Notes under the pieces: model-generated | Seen by the model: only the letters and a program-made list of their open reading frames with translations | What the model was told of the DNA's origin: nothing | The model's database searches: none | Assembly: GCF_014648915.1 (NCBI RefSeq) | Contig: NZ_BMSA01000037.1 | Span: forward strand, 1-64,000 | DNA length: 64,000 nucleotides | Source of the DNA: Streptomyces phaeofaciens | GTDB lineage: Bacteria > Actinomycetota > Actinomycetes > Streptomycetales > Streptomycetaceae | Direction: 5' to 3' | Made by a program: the position numbers and the translations under genes | Part shown: positions 44,029-52,736 of the stretch, in pieces | Position numbering within the stretch: position 1 is the stretch's first letter | How the letters are laid out: each line of letters opens with the position of its first letter

Positions 44029-45627
44029 GTGCCTCACGTCTTGGGCGGGCTCGCCGCCAATGCAGCCCTGCCGTCCGAGCTGGTCGACCAGCTGATATCC
44101 ATCGCGGACGACGACATCGCCATGGGTCTCGCCTGTCGCGCGGACCTCAGCCGTGTACAGGCCGTCGCGTTGGCCGAGCGCGTCGACGGGAGCGCGGTAC
44201 AGCTCGCGTACGAGGGTCGGCTGACCGCAGCGGATGTCGATCCGTCAGTCTGGCCGGATGCCGCCCTCGCCCTGCTCGACCAGGGGGCCGGCCGCCCGGA
44301 ATGGGCGCGTCTCCTCGCGGTGGATCCGGACCGGGAGCGCCGGGAGAAGCTGGCGGCCTGCCGCGGCCTCCCGTCCGACGTGGTGGACACGCTCGCGGCC
44401 GACCCGGACGTACGGGTCGTCGCCGAACTCGCGCTGTGGACCACCGCGGACGTGGCCGAGAGACTCGCGGCGCATCCGCACGCCGAGGTCCGCCGCGCGG
44501 TGGCGGGCAACGAGGAGACACCCCCGGCGGCACTGGCAGCGTTGGTGACCGTGGGGACACTGCCTGAGGCACGAAGCTGCCTGGTCTGTGACCGCGAGGA
44601 AACCCCCTTCGTTCATCATCCGCAGAGCCCGAGGCCGGACTGTGATCTGCTGCCGGGCGCCTCCTGCGACGGCTCCCACGAGTCCACCGTCCACGACATG
44701 CGTGCGGCGGCGATCCGTAACCCCGCCACCCCCGTCGAAGCCGTCTCCGGCTTCGTGGAGCATCCTTCGATGCTGTTGCGCTGGGCTCTCGCCGCCCGCC
44801 AGGACCTGTCCCCGCAGGCCTTCGCGCGGCTCGCTGCGGACCCCCATCCCGGTGTCCGCGCCGACCTTGCCGAGAATCCCGCCATCGACGATGCCCTGAT
44901 CCGTGCGCTGGCCGACGACCGTGACCTCGACGTGCGCCGCAGGCTCGCCCGCCATCCCCGCGTACCGCTCGACGTGCTCACCCGCCTGGCCCGAACTGCC
45001 AAGATCGGAGCCACTCTTCTGCCTCGTATCGCCGCCGCTTCTCCTTCCGAGGTCGTAGAGCTGGCCACGTCACGGGACCCGGCCGTCCGCATGCTCGTGG
45101 CCCAGCGACGCGATCTGCTGCCCGAGATACGCGACCGGTTGGCCGACGACCCCGACGCGAAGGTGATCAAGGCCCTCGCTCCGCACCCGGGCCTCACCGA
45201 AACGCGGTTGCGCGCCATGGTCGACCGGCACGGTGTACGTGTCCTGGCCGGCGTGGCGACCAACCCGGACGCGACCCCAGCACTGCTGGAGAACCTGGTC
45301 CGGCACCAACCACCCGTACAAAAGGTGTTCCGTGAGGTCGCCCGGCATCGCGGGGCGACGGCCTCGGCACTGCTCGCATGCCTGGCGGACACGCGCGCAA
45401 GACGCGTGGCCGCCGGCAACCCAGCGCTTCCGCCACCGGTCATCGCTGAGCTGCTCGCCGACGCCGACTGGCGGGTAGCGGAAGCAGCGGCAGCCAACCC
45501 GTCCCTGCCCCCCGCCGTGATGTCGGCCCTGGTGATCCAGAGGAGAGCCGCGGCAGCTGCCATACGGACGCCCGCCACATCGCGCCCCGGGCACGCGACA
45601 ACCGGCGGATGCTCGGAGATGCCCTGA
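44029..45627 (+). CDS. LRV/HEAT-like repeat protein with a four-cysteine insertion
   Basis: This 532-residue helical-repeat protein is built of leucine-rich-variant-like units (VRADLAENPAIDDALIRALA; VRRRLARHPRVPLDVLTRLA). About fifteen such units run through the chain. Between repeats, near 184-213, an insertion carries Cys184-x2-Cys187 and Cys205-x7-Cys213 with His at 196/197, a possible metal or Fe-S site. LRV proteins known elsewhere have an N-terminal 4Fe-4S cluster; here the Cys group is internal. I chose GTG 44029 after a GGGCAGGA box, because sequence before it does not look like repeat protein. Confidence 0.75.
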   Translation: MPHVLGGLAANAALPSELVDQLISIADDDIAMGLACRADLSRVQAVALAERVDGSAVQLAYEGRLTAADVDPSVWPDAALALLDQGAGRPEWARLLAVDPDRERREKLAACRGLPSDVVDTLAADPDVRVVAELALWTTADVAERLAAHPHAEVRRAVAGNEETPPAALAALVTVGTLPEARSCLVCDREETPFVHHPQSPRPDCDLLPGASCDGSHESTVHDMRAAAIRNPATPVEAVSGFVEHPSMLLRWALAARQDLSPQAFARLAADPHPGVRADLAENPAIDDALIRALADDRDLDVRRRLARHPRVPLDVLTRLARTAKIGATLLPRIAAASPSEVVELATSRDPAVRMLVAQRRDLLPEIRDRLADDPDAKVIKALAPHPGLTETRLRAMVDRHGVRVLAGVATNPDATPALLENLVRHQPPVQKVFREVARHRGATASALLACLADTRARRVAAGNPALPPPVIAELLADADWRVAEAAAANPSLPPAVMSALVIQRRAAAAAIRTPATSRPGHATTGGCSEMP

Positions 45628-45741
45628 CTGCTGCGGGTTCGGTCGACTCTCCGACACTGTGGTGGCACGGGTCGTACGGCGACCGGCGCTGGGCTCGTGC
45701 CACCGGCGCGGAGCACACGATTTCGGAGCACGAGAGCGGGC

Positions 45742-45762
45742 TTGAGTCTCCCGTAAGGGGAG
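45742..45762 (+). promoter_or_regulatory. MerR-type operator/promoter
   Basis: TTGAGT (-35) is followed at once by the dyad CTCCC-GTAAG-GGGAG (45748-45762), the classic form of promoters bound by MerR regulators such as TipA/HspR-like homologues. It lies 17 bp before the MerR gene, so autoregulation is likely. Confidence 0.75.
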
Positions 45763-45778
45763 AGGTGAAGGTGAGGCC

Positions 45779-46720
45779 ATGGACGACGGCACCCACTACT
45801 CGATCGGTGAACTGGCTCGACGCACAGGGCTGACGGTCAAGACCATCCGCTTCTACTCCGATCGCGGCATCGTGGTGCCGGCCGACCGCACCCCCGCCGG
45901 CTATCGCCGCTATGGTCCCGACGCCGTCGCCCGACTGACCCTGGTGCGGACGCTGCGCGAACTCGGACTCGGCCTCGACGTGATTCGGAAGGTCGTGGAG
46001 CGAGAGCTGACGCTCGGCGACGCTGCGGAACAGCATGCAGCCGCGCTGGAAGTGCAGATCACCACCCTGCGGCTGCAGCGGGCGGTGCTGCTGGCCGCGG
46101 CCAGGCGCAGACCCACCCATGAGGAGATGGAACGCATGCACCGGTTGGCCCAGCTCTCCCAAGCCGAACGTCGACGACTGATCGATGGCTTTCTCGACAC
46201 GGTCTTCGAGGGGCTGGACGGCGGTCCCGGCCGGCACGCCGCGGCCCGGCGCTCCATGACACCGGAACTACCCGACAACCCCACAGACGCACAGGTCGAG
46301 GCATGGGTGCAGCTGGCGGAACTGGCACTGGACCCGGACTTCCGCGGCCGTATGCGGGAAGTGACCGAGAACTGCTCGGCAGACCTCTCCGGAAGCGGCT
46401 CCACACCACCGCGCCCGGGTGTCGTCGCCGTCGCCCGTGACCTCGCCGCAGCCGCCGTCCAGTCGGGTATCGCCCCGGAAGCGCACCAGGCCGACCCCGT
46501 CGTCAGGGAGCTGACCGCCCGCTGTGCGCGCTCCTCCGGCCGCCCCGGCGACACCGAACCCGACCTGTGGCTATTGCAGCGTTTGGAGGCCGTGAACGAT
46601 CCGCGCCGAGACCGGTACTTCCACCTGCTCGCGGTCATCAACGACTGGCCGGCCCCGCAGCCTCTGACACCGGCACTCGACTGGTGCGTCACGGCGTTGC
46701 GCATACGGGCAGCAGGGTGA
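45779..46720 (+). CDS. MerR-family transcriptional regulator
   Basis: This is a 313-residue protein. The N-terminal winged HTH is YSIGELARRTGLTVKTIRFY followed by the wing (TPAGYRRYG), then a dimerisation coiled coil near 80-110. The C-terminal 190 residues form a helical domain without a Cys metal site, so it probably senses an organic ligand. GGAGAGGTGAAGG before the start supplies the RBS. It is preceded by its own MerR-type operator. Confidence 0.9.
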   Translation: MDDGTHYSIGELARRTGLTVKTIRFYSDRGIVVPADRTPAGYRRYGPDAVARLTLVRTLRELGLGLDVIRKVVERELTLGDAAEQHAAALEVQITTLRLQRAVLLAAARRRPTHEEMERMHRLAQLSQAERRRLIDGFLDTVFEGLDGGPGRHAAARRSMTPELPDNPTDAQVEAWVQLAELALDPDFRGRMREVTENCSADLSGSGSTPPRPGVVAVARDLAAAAVQSGIAPEAHQADPVVRELTARCARSSGRPGDTEPDLWLLQRLEAVNDPRRDRYFHLLAVINDWPAPQPLTPALDWCVTALRIRAAG

Positions 46721-47108
46721 CATGCGCAAACCGGCCGCCCGCGGCCGCGCCGGAGATGCCCTCGGCGGCCGCGGGACCGGGACCGGTCCCCATCCCCGTC
46801 CCCGTCCCCGTCCCGCCGGCATAGCGGACGGCGGGACGGGGAGTGCGCAATGCGCACACGCGGGGTTGGCAATGGCCCGACCGCCCGTCCGGGCCTGCGA
46901 GGACGAGGCCGCGAGGCGAGCGCACCACCCCGTCGCCCTCCCCTGGGCGCAGGCGGTCGGGAGACAAGGCGGAGGAACCGGCTGCCGGTACCGGCCGAGC
47001 CCTGCGGATGGCGGAAGGCGAATGACGGAAGCCGGATGCCGGATGCCGGATGGCCCTCGATCGCGCCGTGCGGTCGAGGGGCCTTCCCGGGTCGGTCGGA
47101 CGGGCGGA
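46721..47108. other. Intergenic region between convergent MerR and PIG-L genes
   Basis: It contains a strong hairpin (46806-46841), a C/G-rich run of CCCCGTC-type short repeats just before it, and CCGGATG direct repeats near 47030-47050. A weak hairpin near 47054-47080 could end the PIG-L transcript. No gene is seen. Confidence 0.55.
46806..46841 (+). terminator. Terminator after the MerR gene
   Basis: A perfect 12-bp stem (CCCCGTCCCGCC with its complement) around a 12-nt loop. Confidence 0.65.
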
Positions 47109-47942
47109 TCAGCGCAGTCCGGCGAAGAGATCGTTCTCGGGTACGGGCGCGCCGGTGGCGTCCTGGACACGTACGAAGGTCTCCATGCCCATCAGCTCGC
47201 CGAACCGCTCCTTGCCCATCCTGAGGAAGAAGATGTTCTCGCCCTGACTGGCGTGCGCGGCCAGCGAGTCGAACTTCTGGCCGCTGAAGGCGGTGGTGTC
47301 CACCCAGGTGGTGATCTCGTCGTCGGGCAGGCCGATCTTGGCCAACGCGGCCGCCTCGGCGGGATCCGGCTCCGGCATGTCCTCATGGAACTCGCGCATG
47401 ATCTCGCCGAAGCGCTGCATCATCGAGCGCGGCACCGTGGTCCAGTACACCTTCGGTGTCAGCTCGGTCATCTCCAGCGCCGCCATGGTGATGCGGTGTG
47501 CCTGGATGTGGTCGGGGTGGCCGTAGAAGCCGTTCTCGTCGTAGGTGACGACGACATCAGGTCGGTAGTGCCGCATCAGTTCCGCGAGCCGGGTCGCGCC
47601 TTCCCGCACGGGGGTCTGCCAGAAGGATCCGGGGGCGTCGTTGCTCGGCCAGCCCATCATCCCGGAGTCGGCATAGTCCAACATCTCCAGATCGCTGACC
47701 TTGAGGACGTCGCAGCTCGCCTCGAGTTCTTGACGGCGCATCCCGGCGACCGCCGCCGGATCGTGCCCGGGATCGCCCGGCTTGATGCCCCCCGGTCCGT
47801 CACCGCAACCGCCGTCGGTACACGTCACAAGAACCGTGCGGATGCCTTCCGCCGCATACCGCGCGAGGACCCCTCCGGTTCCGGTCGCCTCGTCGTCCGG
47901 GTGGGCGTGTACTGCCATGAGCGTCAAGGGCCGGTCAGTCAT
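47109..47942 (-). CDS. PIG-L family deacetylase (mycothiol-type LmbE protein)
   Basis: This is a 277-residue zinc-dependent N-deacetylase of the LmbE/MshB/Mca family. The zinc-binding AHPDDEATGTGG lies near 12-23, the third His in YGHPDHIQAHR near 140, and the VVTYDEN strand before it. Mycothiol enzymes MshB and Mca have this layout, but the exact substrate is not fixed by sequence. I chose ATG 47942 because it falls nine residues before the first zinc motif. Confidence 0.85.
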   Translation of the reverse strand: MTDRPLTLMAVHAHPDDEATGTGGVLARYAAEGIRTVLVTCTDGGCGDGPGGIKPGDPGHDPAAVAGMRRQELEASCDVLKVSDLEMLDYADSGMMGWPSNDAPGSFWQTPVREGATRLAELMRHYRPDVVVTYDENGFYGHPDHIQAHRITMAALEMTELTPKVYWTTVPRSMMQRFGEIMREFHEDMPEPDPAEAAALAKIGLPDDEITTWVDTTAFSGQKFDSLAAHASQGENIFFLRMGKERFGELMGMETFVRVQDATGAPVPENDLFAGLR

Positions 47943-48302
47943 GAAACAGTCCTCCTGCGGAAATACGTCTTGGTCCAAGTGCGCGGCGGGCGTACCGCGA
48001 CCCTGGGCCCGGTTCCAAGTGGGGCGGACGACCTCGTGGTCTCCGTCCTCCCCGCCCGTGCGGCGCCGGTCCCTCTCCAGGTGCAACCGTCCCGGCCGGA
48101 CCGCCTGTTCCCGGTGCGGCCACTCGGCATCGCAGGAGTCCGCGTTTCCACGCGAACGAGGAACATCGGCGCGAGGGGAAGGCGTCGTCGTCGAGGGTGC
48201 GGAATGGAGCGAGAGCGGTCGGCGGCGACGCTCCGGAGAAGGCCGATCGGACTGCGAGTGTGTTCGGCCGGACCGGGAGCCGCCGAGGCTCTGAGCAACG
48301 GT
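47943..48302. other. Intergenic region upstream of the PIG-L gene
   Basis: About 360 bp with no convincing frame, RNA or repeat. It presumably holds the PIG-L promoter. Confidence 0.5.
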
Positions 48303-48590
48303 TCACGCGGGTGTTCCCGTCGCCGTCAGGGTGTGGGTGATGTGGTCACTGAGGTGCGGCAGCCAGTCCGGCCGCGCGTTGCCGAGGAGGTGGTCGCCGT
48401 GCGGGACGGACAGGTAGGTGCCGTGCGGCGCCAGACGGGCCAGAGGCTCTCCGTTCGTCACGCCGGGAATGACGTCCTGGTCGCCGTCCACGACCAGCAG
48501 CGGGGCCGCGATGCGGGGGGCCGACTCGTTGATCGCGGCTGCCGCACATGTCGGCCGAGGCCACCGGACCGTGGCGTGGCGCCCCACCAT
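48303..48590 (-). pseudogene. C-terminal fragment of an alpha/beta hydrolase
   Basis: The 95 residues read as the last third of a hydrolase: IAAPLLVVDGDQDVIPGVTN with the acid residue, then LSVPHGDHLLGNARPDWLPH with the catalytic-His loop. No nucleophile elbow or upstream domain is present. An ATG occurs at 48590 but its frame is not a natural start. The gene is truncated by more than half. Confidence 0.65.
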
Positions 48591-48778
48591 CCGGAAGTGA
48601 TCGGTCCTGTCCGGTGCGGGCTGCCGCGCGAGCAGCGACCGCGCACCTACCCGTCGCCGACGGCCGACCCGGTGGAGGAGGCGGGCACGCCGAGTGCCGC
48701 GTCGGCGGCGGGCGACCGGACCGAAGGAAATTCGACATCCGCCCGCGCCTGCACACGCTCGTCCAAGCCACTGGACGT

Positions 48779-49546
48779 CTACGGCAAGACCACCTCGACG
48801 CCAATCTCCCGAAGGCCGGCAACGGTCATCGCGAAGCAATCGCTCGGCGTTCCCCCCACCGGGTGGTACGGGTACCTCAGCCTCGGCGCCGCAACCTGCC
48901 AGTCGTTCCAGACCACGGTGAACGGCGGGATCGCACCCGCCCCTCCCTTGAAGGAGTCCCAGAACCAGAAGAAGCCGGCACCGTAGGAGCCACCAGGGCC
49001 GTTGATCGCCTCGCCGAAGGCCAGGTAGAAGCTGGTCAGGTCGGTGATGTAGCGGCCGTCGAGCTGGTAGGTCCGGTGCTGTGCGTCGGGCCCGGTTCTC
49101 CGCGGTTGCCGGCACACGAGACTCAGCCAAGCCTCGCGGCCGTTCGGTGCGTACGCCGCCCATCGATTGTTGGTCTCGGGCCTGCCCAGACACCATCGCT
49201 CCCAGATGGGGCGGGCCGCGACCGTCGGTGCGCTCCAGAGCGTCCCCGAGACCACGACGTCGTGGGCCTCACCCGACCGCCGAGGTGTGCCCACTTCCAC
49301 GCCACAGATCAGTTCCCCCGCGAGAGGTCGCCCCTGGGTGTCGAGCATCTTGATCGAGAGGTCTACTTGTTCCTTCCGTGCCTGGCCGGCGACTTCGGCG
49401 AGGGCGGGTGTCGGAGTGCACTTCCTCAACGTGATCGCCCTGTGACCGGGATTGCTGCCGTAGAAGAAGCCCGTCACGTCGGCGCAGAAGGCCAGGGGTA
49501 TCTCGCCCGACTCGTCGAACAACGCGAAGCGCGGCCCGTCACTCAT
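48779..49546 (-). CDS. Barstar-family (RNase inhibitor-like) protein
   Basis: This is a 255-residue protein. Residues 1-150 are a beta-rich N-terminal part of unknown family (SGEIPLAFCADVTGFFYG; LAGELICGVEVGTP). Residues 158-255 match barstar: TYQLDGRYITDLTSFYLAFG, then FFWFWDSFKGG and PPFTVVWNDWQVAAPRL with a C-terminal helix. Barstar proteins inhibit secreted or injected RNases. ATG 49546 is used because the 59 residues before it are low-complexity. No barnase-type toxin is seen nearby, so the protein is an orphan immunity protein or has another partner. Confidence 0.75.
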   Translation of the reverse strand: MSDGPRFALFDESGEIPLAFCADVTGFFYGSNPGHRAITLRKCTPTPALAEVAGQARKEQVDLSIKMLDTQGRPLAGELICGVEVGTPRRSGEAHDVVVSGTLWSAPTVAARPIWERWCLGRPETNNRWAAYAPNGREAWLSLVCRQPRRTGPDAQHRTYQLDGRYITDLTSFYLAFGEAINGPGGSYGAGFFWFWDSFKGGAGAIPPFTVVWNDWQVAAPRLRYPYHPVGGTPSDCFAMTVAGLREIGVEVVLP

Positions 49547-49739
49547 GTGCCTCCCGGGTGGTTCCAGCTCTGCAGGGTAGGACGTCGGTTGGACAGCTGC
49601 CACAGGGTTTTCGTCCTCGGCCCGGGAGCTGACGGACTCCCTTCCGGACGGGCTGTGGGAGATCTCCGAGCCGCTCGTCCCAGCGTCGAAGGTGCGGCCA
49701 CAGGGCGGCGGAGCGCGGGGCACGCCTGATGAGACGCTG

Positions 49740-49858
49740 TTCGCGGCGATGAACCACCGCTACGAACGCCATCCCTCCGACTACCGGGCTTTCCGCGGCC
49801 TCGCCGTAGCCGTCTGCTGCTTCGAACGACTCGACCGCCTCACCACGCGGGACCCCTC
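49740..49858 (+). pseudogene. 3' remnant of an IS5-type transposase
   Basis: The frame reads FAAMNHRYERHPSDYRAFRG and LAVAVCCFERLDRL, the typical final helix of IS5-family transposases. The rest of the element is gone. It abuts the 3' end of coaD. The gap 49547-49858 is otherwise empty. Confidence 0.5.
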
Positions 49859-50335
49859 TCAGGAACCTTCGCCATTGCCCCCACCTGCTGAAAGAAGCTC
49901 GCTCACCTCATCGTTCGGGACACGGTCCTGTTGGCTCACAGCGGTGACGAGGGTGGAGGAGATGTGGGCCAGGGTGGGGTCGGCGGCGATGAAGAACGTT
50001 TCGACTCCGGCCAGTTCGTGGTTCATGCGGGCCATCGGCATTTCGTACTCCAGGTCGGCAACGCCGCGGACTCCGCGGATGACGACGTCGATTCCGGCTC
50101 GGCGGCAGTAGTCGACCAGCAGGCCGCCGGTGTGGGAGTCGACCGTGACGTTGCTCAAGTCGGCTGCTGCCGCGCGGAGCCGGTCCAGCCGTTCCGTGAC
50201 GGGGAAGCGGCCGACCTTGTTCGCATTGAACATCACGCACACGACGACCTCGTCGAACAGCAGGGCCGCGCGCCGGAGTACGTCCTGGTGCCCTTGAGTG
50301 ACCGGGTCGAAGGATCCTGGGAAGAGGGCTCGCAT
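49859..50335 (-). CDS. coaD: Phosphopantetheine adenylyltransferase (stand-alone copy)
   Basis: This 158-residue nucleotidyltransferase transfers AMP from ATP to 4'-phosphopantetheine, giving dephospho-CoA. Motifs are present: PGSFDPVTQGH (about 6-16) with the TxGH active site, NANKVGRF with a substrate Lys, VIRGVRGVADLEYE near 86 and ISSTLVTAVS near 125, where the usual SSSxV(K/R)E is altered after the Ser run. ATG 50335 gives the normal N-terminus. Its place among IS remnants and resistance-type genes suggests an additional copy rather than the housekeeping locus. Confidence 0.85.
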   Translation of the reverse strand: MRALFPGSFDPVTQGHQDVLRRAALLFDEVVVCVMFNANKVGRFPVTERLDRLRAAAADLSNVTVDSHTGGLLVDYCRRAGIDVVIRGVRGVADLEYEMPMARMNHELAGVETFFIAADPTLAHISSTLVTAVSQQDRVPNDEVSELLSAGGGNGEGS

Positions 50336-50459
50336 GATCGAAAAGAGTAACAAGCGGCCTACCCCGGTAGGGAATTGCCAGGGCGATCTGCCGCGACCGC
50401 GTCGGCATCCCGAGGACCACGATCGGCCCGCCGCATCGTGAGTCGGCGCCGAGTCGGCG

Positions 50460-51176
50460 TCACGCGCGGTGCCGGTCCGGCCCCTCGGTCGCGTGTCGGT
50501 CGGAGATGCGGGCTTCGATGCCGTCGAGGAGGAGGTCGAGGCCGATCCGGAAGGTTTGGTCGGCTTCCAGGTGGGGTCCGTCGCGTACGACCGTGGCCAG
50601 GGCCGGGAATCGGCCGGTGGCGAAGGTCCGTTGCAGATAGGGCCCGAAGGTGGCTTGCCACTGCTTGATGTCCATCCCGGAGAGCCGCTCGGCGCGCCGC
50701 TCGGTGATCTCCCGGCGTACCGCGCCGATCACGTACGCGTTGACCGCGGAGACCGCCGGTACGACGGTCTCCAGGTCGATGCCGTCCATCCCGGCCAGTA
50801 CGGCTTCTCCGGCGGCCAGTGCGTTCGGGCCGAGCTGGGGGCGTCCGCCGATCAGGTCGGCGAGCCATTCGTGCCGGTGGGTGGCCTGCCGGGTGGTTTC
50901 GGCGAGGGAGCGGAGCACTTCGCGCCAGCTGTCGCCGACGGGCCGGATCTCGGTGTGGACCGTGTCGACCATCAGGTCGAGCAGTTCTTCCTTGGTGGCG
51001 ATGTAGCGGTACAGGCGCATCGGTCCGACGTCCAGGACCGCGGCGACCTTGCGCAGGGAGACCGCGTCCAAGCCGTCCGCATCGGCGAGTTGGATCGCCG
51101 CGTGGACGATCCGTTCCCGGCTCAGCGGGGCGGGCATCGGTCGATCCGGCGGCTCCGGCCGCTCCCACACCAACAT
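50460..51176 (-). CDS. TetR/AcrR-family regulator
   Basis: This 238-residue protein has an N-terminal HTH (ERIVHAAIQLADADGLDAVS, LRKVAAVLDVGPMRLYRYI) and a C-terminal TetR_C effector domain. ATG 51176 is used; the longer frame would extend into the operator and promoter. It is divergent from the TetX-like monooxygenase and is the obvious regulator of it. Confidence 0.88.
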   Translation of the reverse strand: MLVWERPEPPDRPMPAPLSRERIVHAAIQLADADGLDAVSLRKVAAVLDVGPMRLYRYIATKEELLDLMVDTVHTEIRPVGDSWREVLRSLAETTRQATHRHEWLADLIGGRPQLGPNALAAGEAVLAGMDGIDLETVVPAVSAVNAYVIGAVRREITERRAERLSGMDIKQWQATFGPYLQRTFATGRFPALATVVRDGPHLEADQTFRIGLDLLLDGIEARISDRHATEGPDRHRA

Positions 51177-51204
51177 GCCGATGACAATACAGCGCTGGCC
51201 GGTG

Positions 51205-51215
51205 ATACAGTGTAT
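51205..51215. promoter_or_regulatory. Putative TetR operator in the TetR/monooxygenase divergent region
   Basis: ATACAGTGTAT is an 11-bp perfect dyad. The unit ATACAG also appears at about 51187 and 51222, so three tandem copies span the 66-bp gap between the two start codons. Confidence 0.55.
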
Positions 51216-51242
51216 TGGTCGATACAGTGAATCGAAGGGGGC

Positions 51243-52358
51243 GTGGCTGTGGACATCGCCATTGTCGGAGCCGGCCTGGGTGGCCTGGTCCTGGCCCGGG
51301 TGCTGCATGTGAACGGCATCGACGCCGTCGTGTACGAACGTGAATCGTCACGCGGCGCGCGCGGTCAGGGCGGCATGCTCGACATCCACTCCGGCCAGCG
51401 GGCGCTGCGCGAGGCGGGTCTGATCGATCAGTTCCACGCGATTGCCCGTGGTGAAGGCCAGGACATGCGTCTCCTCGAGCCGGACGGCACCCTGCTGCTC
51501 CAAGAGGACACACCCGACGACGCCCCGCTCGATCGGCCCGAGGTCGACCGCGCCGACCTGCGCGGCCTGCTGCTGGATTCCCTTCCCGAAGGCATGGTGC
51601 GCTGGGGGCACACGTTCCAGTCCGCCGGCGACGGCGTGCTGCACTTCGCCGACGGCACCAGCGCGGCGTACGACTTGCTGGTCGGGGCGGACGGCGCGCA
51701 GTCCCGGGTTCGCGCGCTGCTCACCGACGCCCGGCCGGCGCACATCGGCCAGAACGTCGTCGAGGTCGGCATTCCCGACATCGACCGTACGCACCCCGAC
51801 CTCGCGGCGATGGTCGGGCGCGGCACCTACTGGGTGCTCGGCGACGGGCTGTCCCTGGCGGCGCAGCGCAACGGCGACGGCCGCGTCCGTATCGGCCTCA
51901 GCTTCTACAACACCGCCGAGGACTGGTTCGCCACCAGCGGGATCCCGTTCGACGACCCGGCCGCCGCCAAGGCGCGGCTGATCGACCTGCTTCCCGGCTG
52001 GGACCCGCGGTTCACCGCCCTGATCGAGGCCTGCGACGACACGGTCGTGCCACGGACGATCACCACCCTCCCGGTCGGCCTGACCTGGCCGCCGGCGCCT
52101 GACGTGACGCTGCTCGGCGATGCCGCGCACCTGATGCCGCCGGTGGGAGAAGGCGCCAACATGGCGCTGCTCGACGGTGCCCTGCTCGGTCTCGCACTGG
52201 CCGAGCACCCGGACGACCGTCCCGCCGCCGTCAGAGCATACGAACGCGAGATGTTCGCACGCACCAGCGCTGCCGCCCGGATGTCCACGGACATGCAGGA
52301 ACTGCTGACGTCGCCGGACGCCGCCCAGAAGATGCTGGCGTTCTTCCGACCTGGCTGA
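51243..52358 (+). CDS. FAD-dependent monooxygenase, TetX-like
   Basis: This 371-residue class A flavoprotein hydroxylase has the FAD motif AIVGAGLGGLVLARVL (6-21), the conserved LDIHSGQRALREAGL stretch near 47, DLLVGADGAQSRVR near 142 and the C-terminal LLGDAAHLMPPVGEGANMAL near 288. The order and phrasing resemble the tetracycline-inactivating TetX family, but related enzymes also hydroxylate rifamycins or aromatic compounds. Start is GTG 51243, with 51249 possible, after a GAAGGGGG box. Control by the divergent TetR is likely. Confidence 0.85.
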   Translation: MAVDIAIVGAGLGGLVLARVLHVNGIDAVVYERESSRGARGQGGMLDIHSGQRALREAGLIDQFHAIARGEGQDMRLLEPDGTLLLQEDTPDDAPLDRPEVDRADLRGLLLDSLPEGMVRWGHTFQSAGDGVLHFADGTSAAYDLLVGADGAQSRVRALLTDARPAHIGQNVVEVGIPDIDRTHPDLAAMVGRGTYWVLGDGLSLAAQRNGDGRVRIGLSFYNTAEDWFATSGIPFDDPAAAKARLIDLLPGWDPRFTALIEACDDTVVPRTITTLPVGLTWPPAPDVTLLGDAAHLMPPVGEGANMALLDGALLGLALAEHPDDRPAAVRAYEREMFARTSAAARMSTDMQELLTSPDAAQKMLAFFRPG

Positions 52359-52736
52359 AGGGCAGCGGCGTCCGGCGGGGAGTCCGGTCGGCCCGGCGCC
52401 TGCCGGTATGGGGCCGCGGGCCGCCCTCGCGGTACGGCGCCCCCCGCGAGGATGGCGGCCTCCCTCGGGTTGAGGACGGGCGTGGCCGTGTCCACACCGA
52501 AGAGGCCGACGGCGGCCAGGGCGACGGTTCTGTCCGTCAGATCATGGGATTCCGTACGCCCCTCCCCCGCGGTCCTCGCCAAGACGGCGATGGCGGCGGC
52601 GAGTTCGGCGCAGTGGCCATCACGAGGCGGACGGCTGCCTGTTCCAGCTCGAGCCACCGGCCCTTGCCAGGGCCGTGGGCGGCAGCGCGATATCGAATGT
52701 CCCCGGACCCGCCCGGCGCTCTACGCTCGACGCGTG
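52359..52736. other. Intergenic region with an acyltransferase remnant
   Basis: It holds a reverse-strand fragment at about 52430-52610 (listed separately). The rest is unremarkable. Confidence 0.5.
52430..52610 (-). pseudogene. Remnant of a 2-oxoacid dehydrogenase E2 catalytic domain
   Basis: The reverse frame reads SHDLTDRTVALAAVGLFGVD and TATPVLNPREAAILAGG, the characteristic strand and loop of dihydrolipoamide acyltransferase catalytic domains. The catalytic His/Asp block and all other domains are absent. Confidence 0.5.

Noticed and set aside
46780..46815. Run of CCCCGTC short repeats as a possible regulatory or phase-variable element
   Set aside because: It is a short C/G-rich low-complexity stretch in an intergenic region that merges into a terminator arm; no gene start is affected.
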